From Pseudomonadota bacterium (GTDB taxonomy: Bacteria > Pseudomonadota > Gammaproteobacteria > Burkholderiales > Burkholderiaceae_C), in the NCBI GenBank assembly GCA_023436025.1, contig JAEZKX010000383.1, forward strand, positions 1 through 16,542: a stretch of DNA of 16,542 bases, written 5' to 3'. A program made the translations under genes and the position numbers. The notes under the pieces were generated by a model. It did not search any database. It was not told the DNA's origin and was given only the letters and a program-made list of their open reading frames with translations. This document shows positions 7,226 to 14,196 of this stretch, one piece after another. How positions within the stretch are numbered: the stretch's first letter is position 1; each line of letters starts with the position of its first letter.

Positions 7226-8314
7226 TTGAGCCATTCCCTGGCCACGCAACGCAGGCATCTCCTGCTGGATGCATGTGGGGCCGCCGGCATCCACACGCTT
7301 CTGGTGTACGGCAACGCCTGGACGTGCGACTACCTGCGGTACGCCACGGACTTCGCACCTCTGGAGGGGCATGCCCTCGCCCTTTTCGCGCCCGAGGGCA
7401 CACGCCTGCTGGTCGAAGTGCGCAGCGAAGCGGCACGCGCCCGCGTCGAAGCTCCCCACCTGCATGTGCAATGGTGCGCGGACTTCCTTGCAGCGGCGCG
7501 GGATGCGATCGCCGGTTCGGCCATCCCCTTGGCCTACGTGCCGGGCCCCCATCTGCCCGCCGGCATCGCCCAGTCCCTGGGCACTGCGACGGAATTCACC
7601 GAGCCCTTCCAGCGCTTGCTGACCGTCAAGTCCGAGGCCGAGATCGACGCCGTGCGCCGCGCCGCCGCGCTGGCCGACGAGGGGTACGAAGTGTTCCGTC
7701 ATGCCGCCCGCGAGGGCCGCGCGGAATACGAGATCATCGGCGAACTGGAAGCCTTCTTTCGCAGCCGGGGCTGTCCCGACAACTTCATGATCATGGCTTC
7801 CGGCGGCCAGGAAGTCCGGGCGATGCACCCGCCCAGCGCGCGGCGCCTGAAGCGCGGCGACCTGGTCACTACCGAGCTCACGCCATGCGTGGACGGCTAC
7901 TACGCGCAGATCTGCCGCACCCTGGTGGTGGGCCCGGCATCGGCCGCGCAGCAGCAGGCGTTCGATGTGCACCTCGAGGCGCTGGAAGCCGGCCTGGCCG
8001 CCGTGCGGCCCGGCGTGACCGCCGGTGAAGTGGCCACCGCGCAGAACGACGTCTTCCGCGCCCATGGACTCGCGCAGTACGTCACCAGCGAGTACACCCG
8101 CGTGCGCGGCCACGGCCTCGGCCTCTATGTGGACTCGCGACCGGCGATCCTGGAGGGAGACGCGACCGTGCTCGAGCCCGGCATGACCGTGATCGTGCAT
8201 CCCAACGGCTACCACCCGGCGTCCGGCTACCTGGTCCTGGGCGACGCACTGGTCCTGCGGGAGCAGGGCATCGAAGTATTCACGCAGACGCCGCGCCGTC
8301 TGTTCACGGTCTGA
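7226..8314 (+). CDS. M24 family (creatinase/aminopeptidase P fold) protein with replaced metal ligands
   Basis: A 362-residue protein with two domains: a creatinase N-like domain (about 8-125) and a pita-bread M24 domain (about 135-360). Aligned by motif to metal-dependent members, the five ligand positions read Glu217 (TTELTP, usually Asp), Gln228 (YAQICRT, usually Asp), His296 (RGHGLGL, kept), His325 (VIVHPN, usually Glu) and Gly339 (VLGDALVL, usually Glu). His201 in AMHPPSARRL matches the conserved active-site His region. Loss of most ligands argues against a two-metal peptidase and for a metal-independent C-N hydrolase in the manner of creatinase; this is inference. The TTG start has a strong ribosome site. 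First gene of a five-gene operon; the next gene follows after 12 bases. Confidence 0.88.
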   Translation: MSHSLATQRRHLLLDACGAAGIHTLLVYGNAWTCDYLRYATDFAPLEGHALALFAPEGTRLLVEVRSEAARARVEAPHLHVQWCADFLAAARDAIAGSAIPLAYVPGPHLPAGIAQSLGTATEFTEPFQRLLTVKSEAEIDAVRRAAALADEGYEVFRHAAREGRAEYEIIGELEAFFRSRGCPDNFMIMASGGQEVRAMHPPSARRLKRGDLVTTELTPCVDGYYAQICRTLVVGPASAAQQQAFDVHLEALEAGLAAVRPGVTAGEVATAQNDVFRAHGLAQYVTSEYTRVRGHGLGLYVDSRPAILEGDATVLEPGMTVIVHPNGYHPASGYLVLGDALVLREQGIEVFTQTPRRLFTV

Positions 8315-8326
8315 AGGGAGCGGGAA

Positions 8327-9364
8327 ATGCGAAGGGGATGGATGGACTGGGTGCCCGAAGAGGTGCCCGAATCGCTGCTCCGGACGCGCGTCGCGCAAGT
8401 CGCGGCTGCCTGCCGCGCGCGCGGGCTGGATGCACTGGTGCTGTACGCCAGCTTCGCGAGGCCGGCGCAGGTTTCGGCGCTGGTCCATTTCGTGCCGTTC
8501 TGGAGCCAGGCCTTGCTCGTGGTCACGGCCGACGGCCGGACCCTGCTGACCATGGCCACGACCGGGCGCACCGTGCAATGGATCCGCAGCACCGCGTGCG
8601 TGGGGGAAGTCATCGTGGGTCCGGATGTGGGCGCGGTCGCGGGCAAGTGGCTGCAAGGCAAGGGCCAGCTCGGCATCGGCGCCATGCCGGACGTTCCCCT
8701 GTCGGTGCTCTCCGGCCTGCGGCGCGCCCTGCCCCATGCGCAGCTGACGGATGCGCAGGGCTGGTACGGTGACCTGGAAGCCGGCTTCCACCCTCCTCCC
8801 CAGCTTTCGCGGCGCACAGCCACCATCACCCAAGAGGCGCTTGCCGAAGCGCCCGCCGCCGCAGCGCGTGGCGCCCATGCCGTCGTCGCGGCAGTCGAAG
8901 GTCACTGCCGCCAGCAGGGCGCAGAGGAGGTGCTGGTGACCATGGCGCCCGATCTGCGCGAGAGCGCCATCCTGCGCAGGCTGGAAGGCGATGCCTGCCT
9001 GGGCGACCAGTTCGCGGTGCAGGCCAGCGTCGCCTACAAGGGCACCTGGCTGCGGCTTGCGAGCAGCTACCTGCGCACGGACGGCGGCTTCGTCGAGCGG
9101 CCCGAGTGCGCGCGCGCACGGACCGCGCTGCGTGGGCTCGCTGGCGTGGCGAGCGCATCGGATGCCGCCGGCGCTGCGGCCCGCGCCGCCGGCAGCGTGC
9201 TCGAGGACTGGCAGCTCGAAGCGCGGCGCGCGGGACTGCCGCTGGCCTGCGTGGCCGCGCATGGACAAGGCGATGCAACCGTGCCGCCCCATGCCACCTT
9301 GTCCATGCAGCTACGCGCCGGCGCCGACGTCGTGCTGTTGTCCGATTCGCCCTCCCTTTCCTGA
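8327..9364 (+). CDS. Degenerate M24-like protein (creatinase N-domain with eroded catalytic domain)
   Basis: A 345-residue protein. Residues about 15-155 look like a creatinase/aminopeptidase P N-terminal domain (LLRTRVAQVAAACRARGLDALVLY and FWSQALLVVTADGRTLL). The C-terminal half resembles an M24 domain in layout: LGDQFAVQASVAYKGTWLRLAS at about 226-246 sits where the preceding gene has GDLVTTELTPCVDGYYAQICR, but no metal-ligand or active-site His pattern survives. AAGGGAG lies six bases before the ATG, so it looks properly translated and not a pseudogene. It follows the active-looking M24 gene by 12 bases and precedes the dioxygenase by seven. It may be a non-catalytic partner forming a hetero-oligomer with that protein. 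The relation to M24 is a motif-level inference. Confidence 0.7.
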   Translation: MRRGWMDWVPEEVPESLLRTRVAQVAAACRARGLDALVLYASFARPAQVSALVHFVPFWSQALLVVTADGRTLLTMATTGRTVQWIRSTACVGEVIVGPDVGAVAGKWLQGKGQLGIGAMPDVPLSVLSGLRRALPHAQLTDAQGWYGDLEAGFHPPPQLSRRTATITQEALAEAPAAAARGAHAVVAAVEGHCRQQGAEEVLVTMAPDLRESAILRRLEGDACLGDQFAVQASVAYKGTWLRLASSYLRTDGGFVERPECARARTALRGLAGVASASDAAGAAARAAGSVLEDWQLEARRAGLPLACVAAHGQGDATVPPHATLSMQLRAGADVVLLSDSPSLS

Positions 9365-9371
9365 ACACGAC

Positions 9372-10430
9372 ATGCGAGAACCCATCCAAGGCCCTTTCAG
9401 CTGGAACGCGGCCGACATCGCCCGCGATGACAGCTGGATCCACCAATTCACCGCCGCCGAACAAGAGGAAATCGATGCCGCCCTGCGCCTGGCCCAGGGG
9501 CGCGGCGCCACCCTTCCGACCCTGCGCGCCGAAGACTTCCCGCTGCCCACGGTGAGCCTGCTGTTCGCCAAGGGACGCGAGCAACTGGAGAACGGCGTCG
9601 GCATGCAGCTCTACCGCGGACTGGACGTGTCGCGCTATACCAAGGACGAACTCCGCCTGATCTACTGGGCGCTGGGCCTGCACCTGGGAACGCCCGTGTC
9701 CCAGAGCATGCACGGCGATGTCCTGGGCGATGTACGCAACCAGAACACGGACCTGCTCGGGCCACAGGGACGCGGCTACACCACGAACAGGAAACTGAAC
9801 TGCCACACGGATTCTTGCGACGTGGTGGGCTTGTTCGTTCTGCGCACCGCCAAGAGCGGCGGTGCCAGCCGCCTGGCCAGCTCGGTGGCCCTGCACAACG
9901 AAATGTTGCGCCGGCGTCCGGACTTGCTGGAGCGCATGTACGAGCCCTTCGCCTGGAGCTGGCAGGGCCAGGAACCCGGCGGCGCGCCGCCCTGGTACCT
10001 GCAGCCTGTCTTCACCAGCTGGCGCGGCAAGTTCGCCTGCCGGTTCGTCGGCACGCACATCCGCTCCGCCCAGCGTTACGAGGACGCGCCACGGCTCACG
10101 CAGGGCCAGCAGGAGGCGCTCGAACTGTTCGATGCCATCTCGCAGGACCCGGAGTTCAGTTACTCGATGATGTTCGAACCCGGCGACCTGCAGTTGCTGA
10201 ACAACCATGTGACCTTGCACGCGCGCACCGAGTTCGAGGACCACGAGGAGCCGGACCGTCGCCGCCACCTGCTGCGCATGTGGCTGTCGGTACCGAACAG
10301 CCGCGAGCTGCATCCGGCCCTGGGATTCATCTACCGCAATCTCCAGGGCGGCACCGTGCGCGGCGGCTTTCCGTCCCGCTCCGGGCGGCTGCAGTACGAA
10401 ACCCGCCTCGGCGCCGCGATGCTGGACTGA
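9372..10430 (+). CDS. TauD/TfdA family Fe(II)/2-oxoglutarate-dependent dioxygenase
   Basis: A 352-residue cytoplasmic enzyme. The iron-binding HxD is His145-Asp147 (NCHTDSCD). The distal His is His283 in LLNNHVTLHARTEFED, and the 2-oxoglutarate-binding Arg lies in RRHLLRMWL (about 298-302). This arrangement is diagnostic of the TauD/TfdA clan, which hydroxylates carbon next to sulfonates, ethers, amines or carboxylates, often causing cleavage. It is longer than TauD (about 280), with an N-terminal extension of around 60 residues. It begins seven bases after the M24-like gene and ends five bases before the CapA-like gene. The likely role is oxidative attack on the operon's substrate, which is unidentified. 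Confidence 0.92.
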   Translation: MREPIQGPFSWNAADIARDDSWIHQFTAAEQEEIDAALRLAQGRGATLPTLRAEDFPLPTVSLLFAKGREQLENGVGMQLYRGLDVSRYTKDELRLIYWALGLHLGTPVSQSMHGDVLGDVRNQNTDLLGPQGRGYTTNRKLNCHTDSCDVVGLFVLRTAKSGGASRLASSVALHNEMLRRRPDLLERMYEPFAWSWQGQEPGGAPPWYLQPVFTSWRGKFACRFVGTHIRSAQRYEDAPRLTQGQQEALELFDAISQDPEFSYSMMFEPGDLQLLNNHVTLHARTEFEDHEEPDRRRHLLRMWLSVPNSRELHPALGFIYRNLQGGTVRGGFPSRSGRLQYETRLGAAMLD

Positions 10431-10435
10431 TCCAC

Positions 10436-11803
10436 ATGCCCTACCAATCCCGGCACAAGCAGGCCAGCCTCGCCCTGGTCGGCGACGTGATGCTGTCGCG
10501 CGCGCTGCAACCCTTCCGCGAGCCGGAATACCTCGCGCTCGTGGACCTGGTGCGGGGCTGCGATGCCGCCGTCGCGAACCTGGAGACAGTCGTTCGCCAG
10601 CCCGAGGAGGGCCATCCCAACTTCACCATGGGCACGCCCATGACCACTGCCCCGGCACTGGTGGAAGACCTCAAGTGGATGGGCTTCCAGCTGGTGTCCA
10701 TCGCCAACAACCACGCCAGCGACTACGGCGTGGCTGGCGTCGAGGCCATGGTCGCCCACCTGCGACAGGCAGGCCTGCAGGCCGCCGGTGCCGGGCGCAA
10801 CCTCGCCGCGGCGCGGGCACCCGCCTATGTCGACACCGCAGCCGGGCGGATCGGGCTGGTCGCGGCCACATCGTTTTTCAGGCCGTGGAATGCCGCGTCC
10901 GACCAGCGACCCGACGCCGCCGGCCGCCCGGGAGTCAATCCGCTGGGGTTCACCACCACCTACGAACTGCAGCCAACCGAGTTCGACGCGCTGTCGACCA
11001 TCGCCCAGCGCCTGGGGCTGGCGCAGGAGAAGGCGCGCCATGCCAGGCAGTTCTACAGCGACGCGGAACTCGGGCACCAGTCGAACGACCGCCTGACCCT
11101 GTTCGGCCAGCAATTTGTCCGCGGTGACCGATTCGCCGTCCATACGCGCGTCAACCGCCTGGACGCCCACGCCAACCTCAAGGCATTGGCCGAGGCACGC
11201 CGCCAGTGCGACTGGCTCGTCTTTTCGTTCCACAGCCACGAATTCGGCGATGGCAACCGCCTCACGGCAACGAGCGACGTGCAGCTCACCGAACCCGCGC
11301 GGTTTGCGGTGGAATTCGCGCGCTGTGCGATCGATGCTGGGGCGGACGCCGTGGTCGGCCACGGCCCGCACGTGACACTGGGCGCCGAGATCTACCGAGA
11401 TCGGCCGATCTTCTACAGCCTGGGCAACTTCGTGTTCCAGAACGACACGGTGCAACAGTTTCCATCGGAAGCCTATGGTCGCTTCGGGCTGGGGCACGAA
11501 GCGACACCTGCGGACTTCCTCGATGCCCGCACGCAGAATGACACGCGGGGATTCCCATCCGAGCCCGAGTTCTGGGAGGGCTGCCTCGCACGCGTGAGCT
11601 TCGAAGGCGGCCGCCTGGCGCGGGCCGAACTCCACCCCATCGACATGGGCTTCGGCACGCGCCGGTCCGAGCGCGGGCGCCCGGTGCTGGCCCGGGGCGA
11701 GCGCGCGCAGCGCATCCTCGGGCGGATGGAACGGCTGGCGCGGCTCCACGAAACCGAAACCTCCCGCGCGGGCGACGCGCTGCTGCTCGTGCCAGCCGCC
11801 TGA
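10436..11803 (+). CDS. CapA family protein (metallophosphatase-like fold)
   Basis: A 455-residue protein of the CapA / PGA_cap family. Conserved pieces in order: LVGDVMLSR (residues 14-22, metal-binding Asp17), ANLETVV (47-53), SIANNHASDYG (88-98), FSFHSHEFGDGN (263-274), and GADAVVGHGPHV with IFYSLGNFVFQND (302-337). Unlike capsule or poly-gamma-glutamate proteins it has no signal peptide or membrane anchor, and no capsule genes are nearby. A long insertion at about 150-230 separates the two halves. It starts five bases after the dioxygenase stop. In this setting it is probably a cytoplasmic enzyme of the pathway, perhaps a hydrolase or ligase acting on an amide or phosphate ester; the role is not established. 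Confidence 0.88.
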   Translation: MPYQSRHKQASLALVGDVMLSRALQPFREPEYLALVDLVRGCDAAVANLETVVRQPEEGHPNFTMGTPMTTAPALVEDLKWMGFQLVSIANNHASDYGVAGVEAMVAHLRQAGLQAAGAGRNLAAARAPAYVDTAAGRIGLVAATSFFRPWNAASDQRPDAAGRPGVNPLGFTTTYELQPTEFDALSTIAQRLGLAQEKARHARQFYSDAELGHQSNDRLTLFGQQFVRGDRFAVHTRVNRLDAHANLKALAEARRQCDWLVFSFHSHEFGDGNRLTATSDVQLTEPARFAVEFARCAIDAGADAVVGHGPHVTLGAEIYRDRPIFYSLGNFVFQNDTVQQFPSEAYGRFGLGHEATPADFLDARTQNDTRGFPSEPEFWEGCLARVSFEGGRLARAELHPIDMGFGTRRSERGRPVLARGERAQRILGRMERLARLHETETSRAGDALLLVPAA

Positions 11804-11834
11804 TCCACAGACACAAAACAAGGAGACAAGCCCC

Positions 11835-12797
11835 ATGAAGCTGATTCGCGCCACGATGGCCATCGCAGCCGCCCTCATGCTCCCTGGAGTCCAGGCCCAG
11901 GATTTCCCGCAGCGTCCGATCCGCATGATCGTCGGCTTCTCCGCCGGCAGCATCAGCGACAACACGGCGCGCCTGGTCGCCGAGCGGGCTGAAAAAGCCC
12001 TCGGCCAACCCATCGTCATCGAGAACGTCCCCGGCGCGGGCGCGACGCTGGCGGCGGCCCGGGCCGCCAAGGCAGCGGCGGATGGCTACACGGTGTTGTT
12101 CGTGGCCATGGGCCATGCAGTGGCCCCCGCGCTCTACGGCAAGCTGCCGTACGACACCGTCAACGACTTCACCGGCGTGGCCACGGTCGCGGATGCCCGC
12201 GTGATGCTGGTGACCCAGCCCGGCTACGCCTGGAAGGGCGTGCGCGACCTGGTGGCGGACGCGAAGGCGAACCCCGGAAAGTATTCCTTTGGCTCCTCGG
12301 GCAACGGCACGTTCCTCCACCTGATCGGCGAATCGCTGGCCCAGAGCACCGGCATGCGCTTGCTGCACGTGCCCTATCGCTCGGGCGCCGAGGTCGTGAC
12401 GGCCGTCATGTCCGGCACCATCGACCTGGCGTTCTGCACGGTCAACACCTGCCATGACCAGGTGAAATCAGGCAAGCTCAGGGCGCTGGGCTACATCGCC
12501 CCACAGCGCCACGCGGTGGCCTCGGACATCCCGACATTCGCCGAGCAGGGCATCGAGCTGGAGGTCGGCTCCAACAACTACATCCTCGCTCCCGCTGGCA
12601 CACCGGGGCCAGTGCTGCGCAAGCTGCACGCGGCCTTCAACGGGGCAGTGACCTCGCCGTCGGTGAAGGAGCGCTTCATCAAGATGGGGCTGGACCCGGT
12701 GCCCAGCGAAAGCCCCGACGCTGTCACGGCTTTCATGAAGTCCGAGGTTGCCCGCTGGGGCCCCGTCGCCCGCCGCATCGGCTTGAAGCTGGAGTGA
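11835..12797 (+). CDS. Bug/TctC family substrate-binding protein
   Basis: A 320-residue periplasmic binding protein with a Sec-type signal (MKLIRATMAIAAALMLPG, probable cleavage after residue 21). The mature N-terminus has the family pattern FPQRPIRMIVGFSAGSISD, where SAGSISD stands in for the usual PGGxxD ligand loop, then VIENVPGAGATLAA. AAGGAGA is eight bases before the ATG. It is the last gene of the M24 operon, 31 bases after CapA. No membrane TctA/TctB genes are present. It shares the fold but not close sequence with the Bug protein at 2062-3042, and its variant ligand loop suggests a different substrate. Confidence 0.93.
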   Translation: MKLIRATMAIAAALMLPGVQAQDFPQRPIRMIVGFSAGSISDNTARLVAERAEKALGQPIVIENVPGAGATLAAARAAKAAADGYTVLFVAMGHAVAPALYGKLPYDTVNDFTGVATVADARVMLVTQPGYAWKGVRDLVADAKANPGKYSFGSSGNGTFLHLIGESLAQSTGMRLLHVPYRSGAEVVTAVMSGTIDLAFCTVNTCHDQVKSGKLRALGYIAPQRHAVASDIPTFAEQGIELEVGSNNYILAPAGTPGPVLRKLHAAFNGAVTSPSVKERFIKMGLDPVPSESPDAVTAFMKSEVARWGPVARRIGLKLE

Positions 12798-12893
12798 CGC
12801 GGCATGCCACGCGCGGAGGCCCGCATGGCGAGAAGGTAGAACGGGCGGCGGTCCGGAAGCCGCTGTGCAGACCAGCCTGGCCCCGCGCACCGG
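12798..12893. other. Convergent gap without a clear terminator
   Basis: This 96-base gap separates the end of the M24 operon from the end of the SRAP gene. It contains the palindrome GGCATGCC (12801-12808) and a GCGGC/GCCGC pair (12845-12863) with a nine-base loop. Neither has a T run, so no intrinsic terminator is called. Confidence 0.4.
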
Positions 12894-13628
12894 CTAGAAC
12901 AAGGTCGGCTCCTCCGGCGGCTGCGGCGGCTTCGGCTTCGGCGGCTTGGCCACGCGCGCGGTGCGCACGCTGCTGGCCGCCGGGGCGCGCGGTGGCAGGG
13001 GCGCGGGCTCGGCTTCCAGCGGGCCGGGCCAGGGGCGGAAGAACTGCGGCGCGTCACGCACGCTGCAGGTCAGCCAGGCGTCGTACTCGGTCGGCGCCAG
13101 CAGGATGGGCATGCGCTTCTCGTCCTCAGGCTTGTGGAACTGCCGGTAGAACAGGTGCCCGTCGGCATTGACGGTGAGCATCGCGAAACTGAACAGCTCC
13201 CGGCCATCGGGATGCCGCCACTTGGTATAGATGCCGGTGATGCCCATGGGCACGGACCCCGGCTGCCGGATGGCCCAGCGTTCGGCCTTGCCGGTGGCGT
13301 AGCTGGGCTCGAAGATGGTTTCGGCCGGCACGATGCAGCGCTGGCCGTAGCGCCAGGCGTCGCGGAAGCTGGGCAGCAGGTGCACGGTCTCGCTGCGCGC
13401 GTTGTAGGTCCGGCGGCCGAAGGCCAGTTCCTTGGCAAAGACCGGCAACAGCCCGAAGACGCCGTCCTCGACGATGCGCCGGTTGCCCGAGCCCGGTTCG
13501 GCCAGGCGGATGAAGGGGGCGAGCCCGGTCGGCCAGGTGTCGACGGCCGGATCGTCGCGTTCGCGCAGCACGCCGAAGAAGCTGAGCAGGCGGTCGGCCC
13601 GCGACACCGCCACGTAGTTGGAGCACAC
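12894..13628 (-). CDS. SRAP / HMCES family (YedK-like) abasic-site crosslinking protein
   Basis: A 244-residue SOS-response-associated peptidase (SRAP) protein. Members keep Cys2 after removal of Met1 and crosslink to abasic sites in single-stranded DNA. Here the protein begins M-C-S-N-Y-V from a GTG codon, giving Cys2. NARSET at residues 76-81, Glu107 in IFEPSY, and His165 in FHKPEDEKRMPILL match the other active-site positions. The common GxYEW is replaced by ETIFEP. A Pro/Ala/Lys-rich tail (about 204-244) extends past the core and looks disordered. No Shine-Dalgarno precedes the start. It lies 29 bases downstream of the Lrp gene on the same strand. The link to that gene is probably positional, not functional. 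Confidence 0.92.
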   Translation of the reverse strand: MCSNYVAVSRADRLLSFFGVLRERDDPAVDTWPTGLAPFIRLAEPGSGNRRIVEDGVFGLLPVFAKELAFGRRTYNARSETVHLLPSFRDAWRYGQRCIVPAETIFEPSYATGKAERWAIRQPGSVPMGITGIYTKWRHPDGRELFSFAMLTVNADGHLFYRQFHKPEDEKRMPILLAPTEYDAWLTCSVRDAPQFFRPWPGPLEAEPAPLPPRAPAASSVRTARVAKPPKPKPPQPPEEPTLF

Positions 13629-13634
13629 GCCGGA

Positions 13635-13640
13635 ATTATG
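13635..13640 (-). promoter_or_regulatory. Candidate -10 box placing the transcript start at the SRAP GTG
   Basis: On the minus strand CATAAT (5/6 to TATAAT) ends six bases before the GTG start, in the only AT-rich spot of the region. With no ribosome site present, this suggests a leaderless message. No convincing -35 box was found. Confidence 0.35.
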
Positions 13641-13657
13641 CGGGGCCCATCGCCGCT

Positions 13658-14131
13658 TCAGCCCAGCGGCAGCCTGGACGAATTCTTCACCTCCTCCATC
13701 ACCGCATAGGTGCGCGTCTCGCGCACGCCGGGCAGCTGCCACAGAACGGTGCCGGCGAAGTCGCGGTAGGCCTCCATGTCGGCCACGCGCGTCTTCAGCA
13801 GGTAGTCGAAGCCGCCCGCCACCATGTGGCACTCCATGATCTCGGGGTGCACCTGCACCGCCGCCTTGAACTGCTCGAACACATTGGGCGTGGTGCGATC
13901 GAGCAGCACCTCGACGAACACCAGCATGCCCGCGCCCAGCAGCAAGGGGTTGAGCCGGGCCTCGTAGCCCAGGATGTAGCCGTCGCGCGCCAGCCGCTGC
14001 ACCCGCGCCAACACCGCCGTGGGCGACAGCGCCACCGTCTCGGCCAGCTTCAGGTTGGACAGGCGGCCGTCGTCCTGCAGCGCCTGCAGGATGCGGCGGT
14101 CGATGCGATCGAGTTCTGGTGAAGGCCGCAT
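13658..14131 (-). CDS. Lrp/AsnC family transcriptional regulator (PutR-like)
   Basis: A 157-residue Lrp/AsnC protein. The N-terminal winged HTH runs from about residue 8 to 55 (LDRIDRRILQALQDDGRLSN, then SPTAVLARVQRL), and the C-terminal RAM effector domain from about 65 to 150, with VAGGFDYLLK typical. Length matches the family. The ATG at 14131 gives the standard start; a TTG 63 bases upstream would add a non-family extension. It diverges from putA across 65 bases. In alphaproteobacteria Lrp-type PutR activates putA in response to proline, and the same role is inferred here because this PutA lacks its own DNA-binding domain. Confidence 0.93.
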   Translation of the reverse strand: MRPSPELDRIDRRILQALQDDGRLSNLKLAETVALSPTAVLARVQRLARDGYILGYEARLNPLLLGAGMLVFVEVLLDRTTPNVFEQFKAAVQVHPEIMECHMVAGGFDYLLKTRVADMEAYRDFAGTVLWQLPGVRETRTYAVMEEVKNSSRLPLG

Positions 14132-14196
14132 GGCTAGTGAAAGATTCGGTGAAAGTGGCGAAGAACGCAGCAAGATCCTAGCCGGAACCGGCAACG
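14132..14196. promoter_or_regulatory. Lrp-type gene / putA divergent control region
   Basis: Sixty-five bases between the two starts. GTGAAAG occurs twice with a 12-base period (14137-14143 and 14149-14155), and GTGAAGG appears once more at 14119-14125. GGCTAG (14132-14137) and CTAGCC (14178-14183) form a perfect 6-bp inverted repeat framing most of the gap. These are candidates for regulator binding; no clear promoter boxes were identified. Confidence 0.4.

Noticed and set aside
7139..9292. Long minus-strand open frame (717 codons)
   Set aside because: It lies wholly antisense to the two M24 genes, which have clear motifs and ribosome sites. Its translation is Arg/Gly/His-rich with no recognisable domain, as expected for a shadow frame in GC-rich DNA.
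10436..11803. Capsule or poly-gamma-glutamate synthesis locus
   Set aside because: Only the CapA fold is present; no ligase, export or membrane genes accompany it and the protein has no anchor.
10331..12070. Long minus-strand open frame (579 codons) opposite the CapA and Bug genes
   Set aside because: Antisense to well-supported genes, no family motifs, atypical composition.
12845..12863. Rho-independent terminator
   Set aside because: The stem is only five pairs with a nine-base loop and there is no T run on either side.
13629..13832. N-terminal extension of the SRAP gene
   Set aside because: SRAP chemistry needs Cys at position 2; the extension would bury it and overlaps the Lrp gene in another frame.
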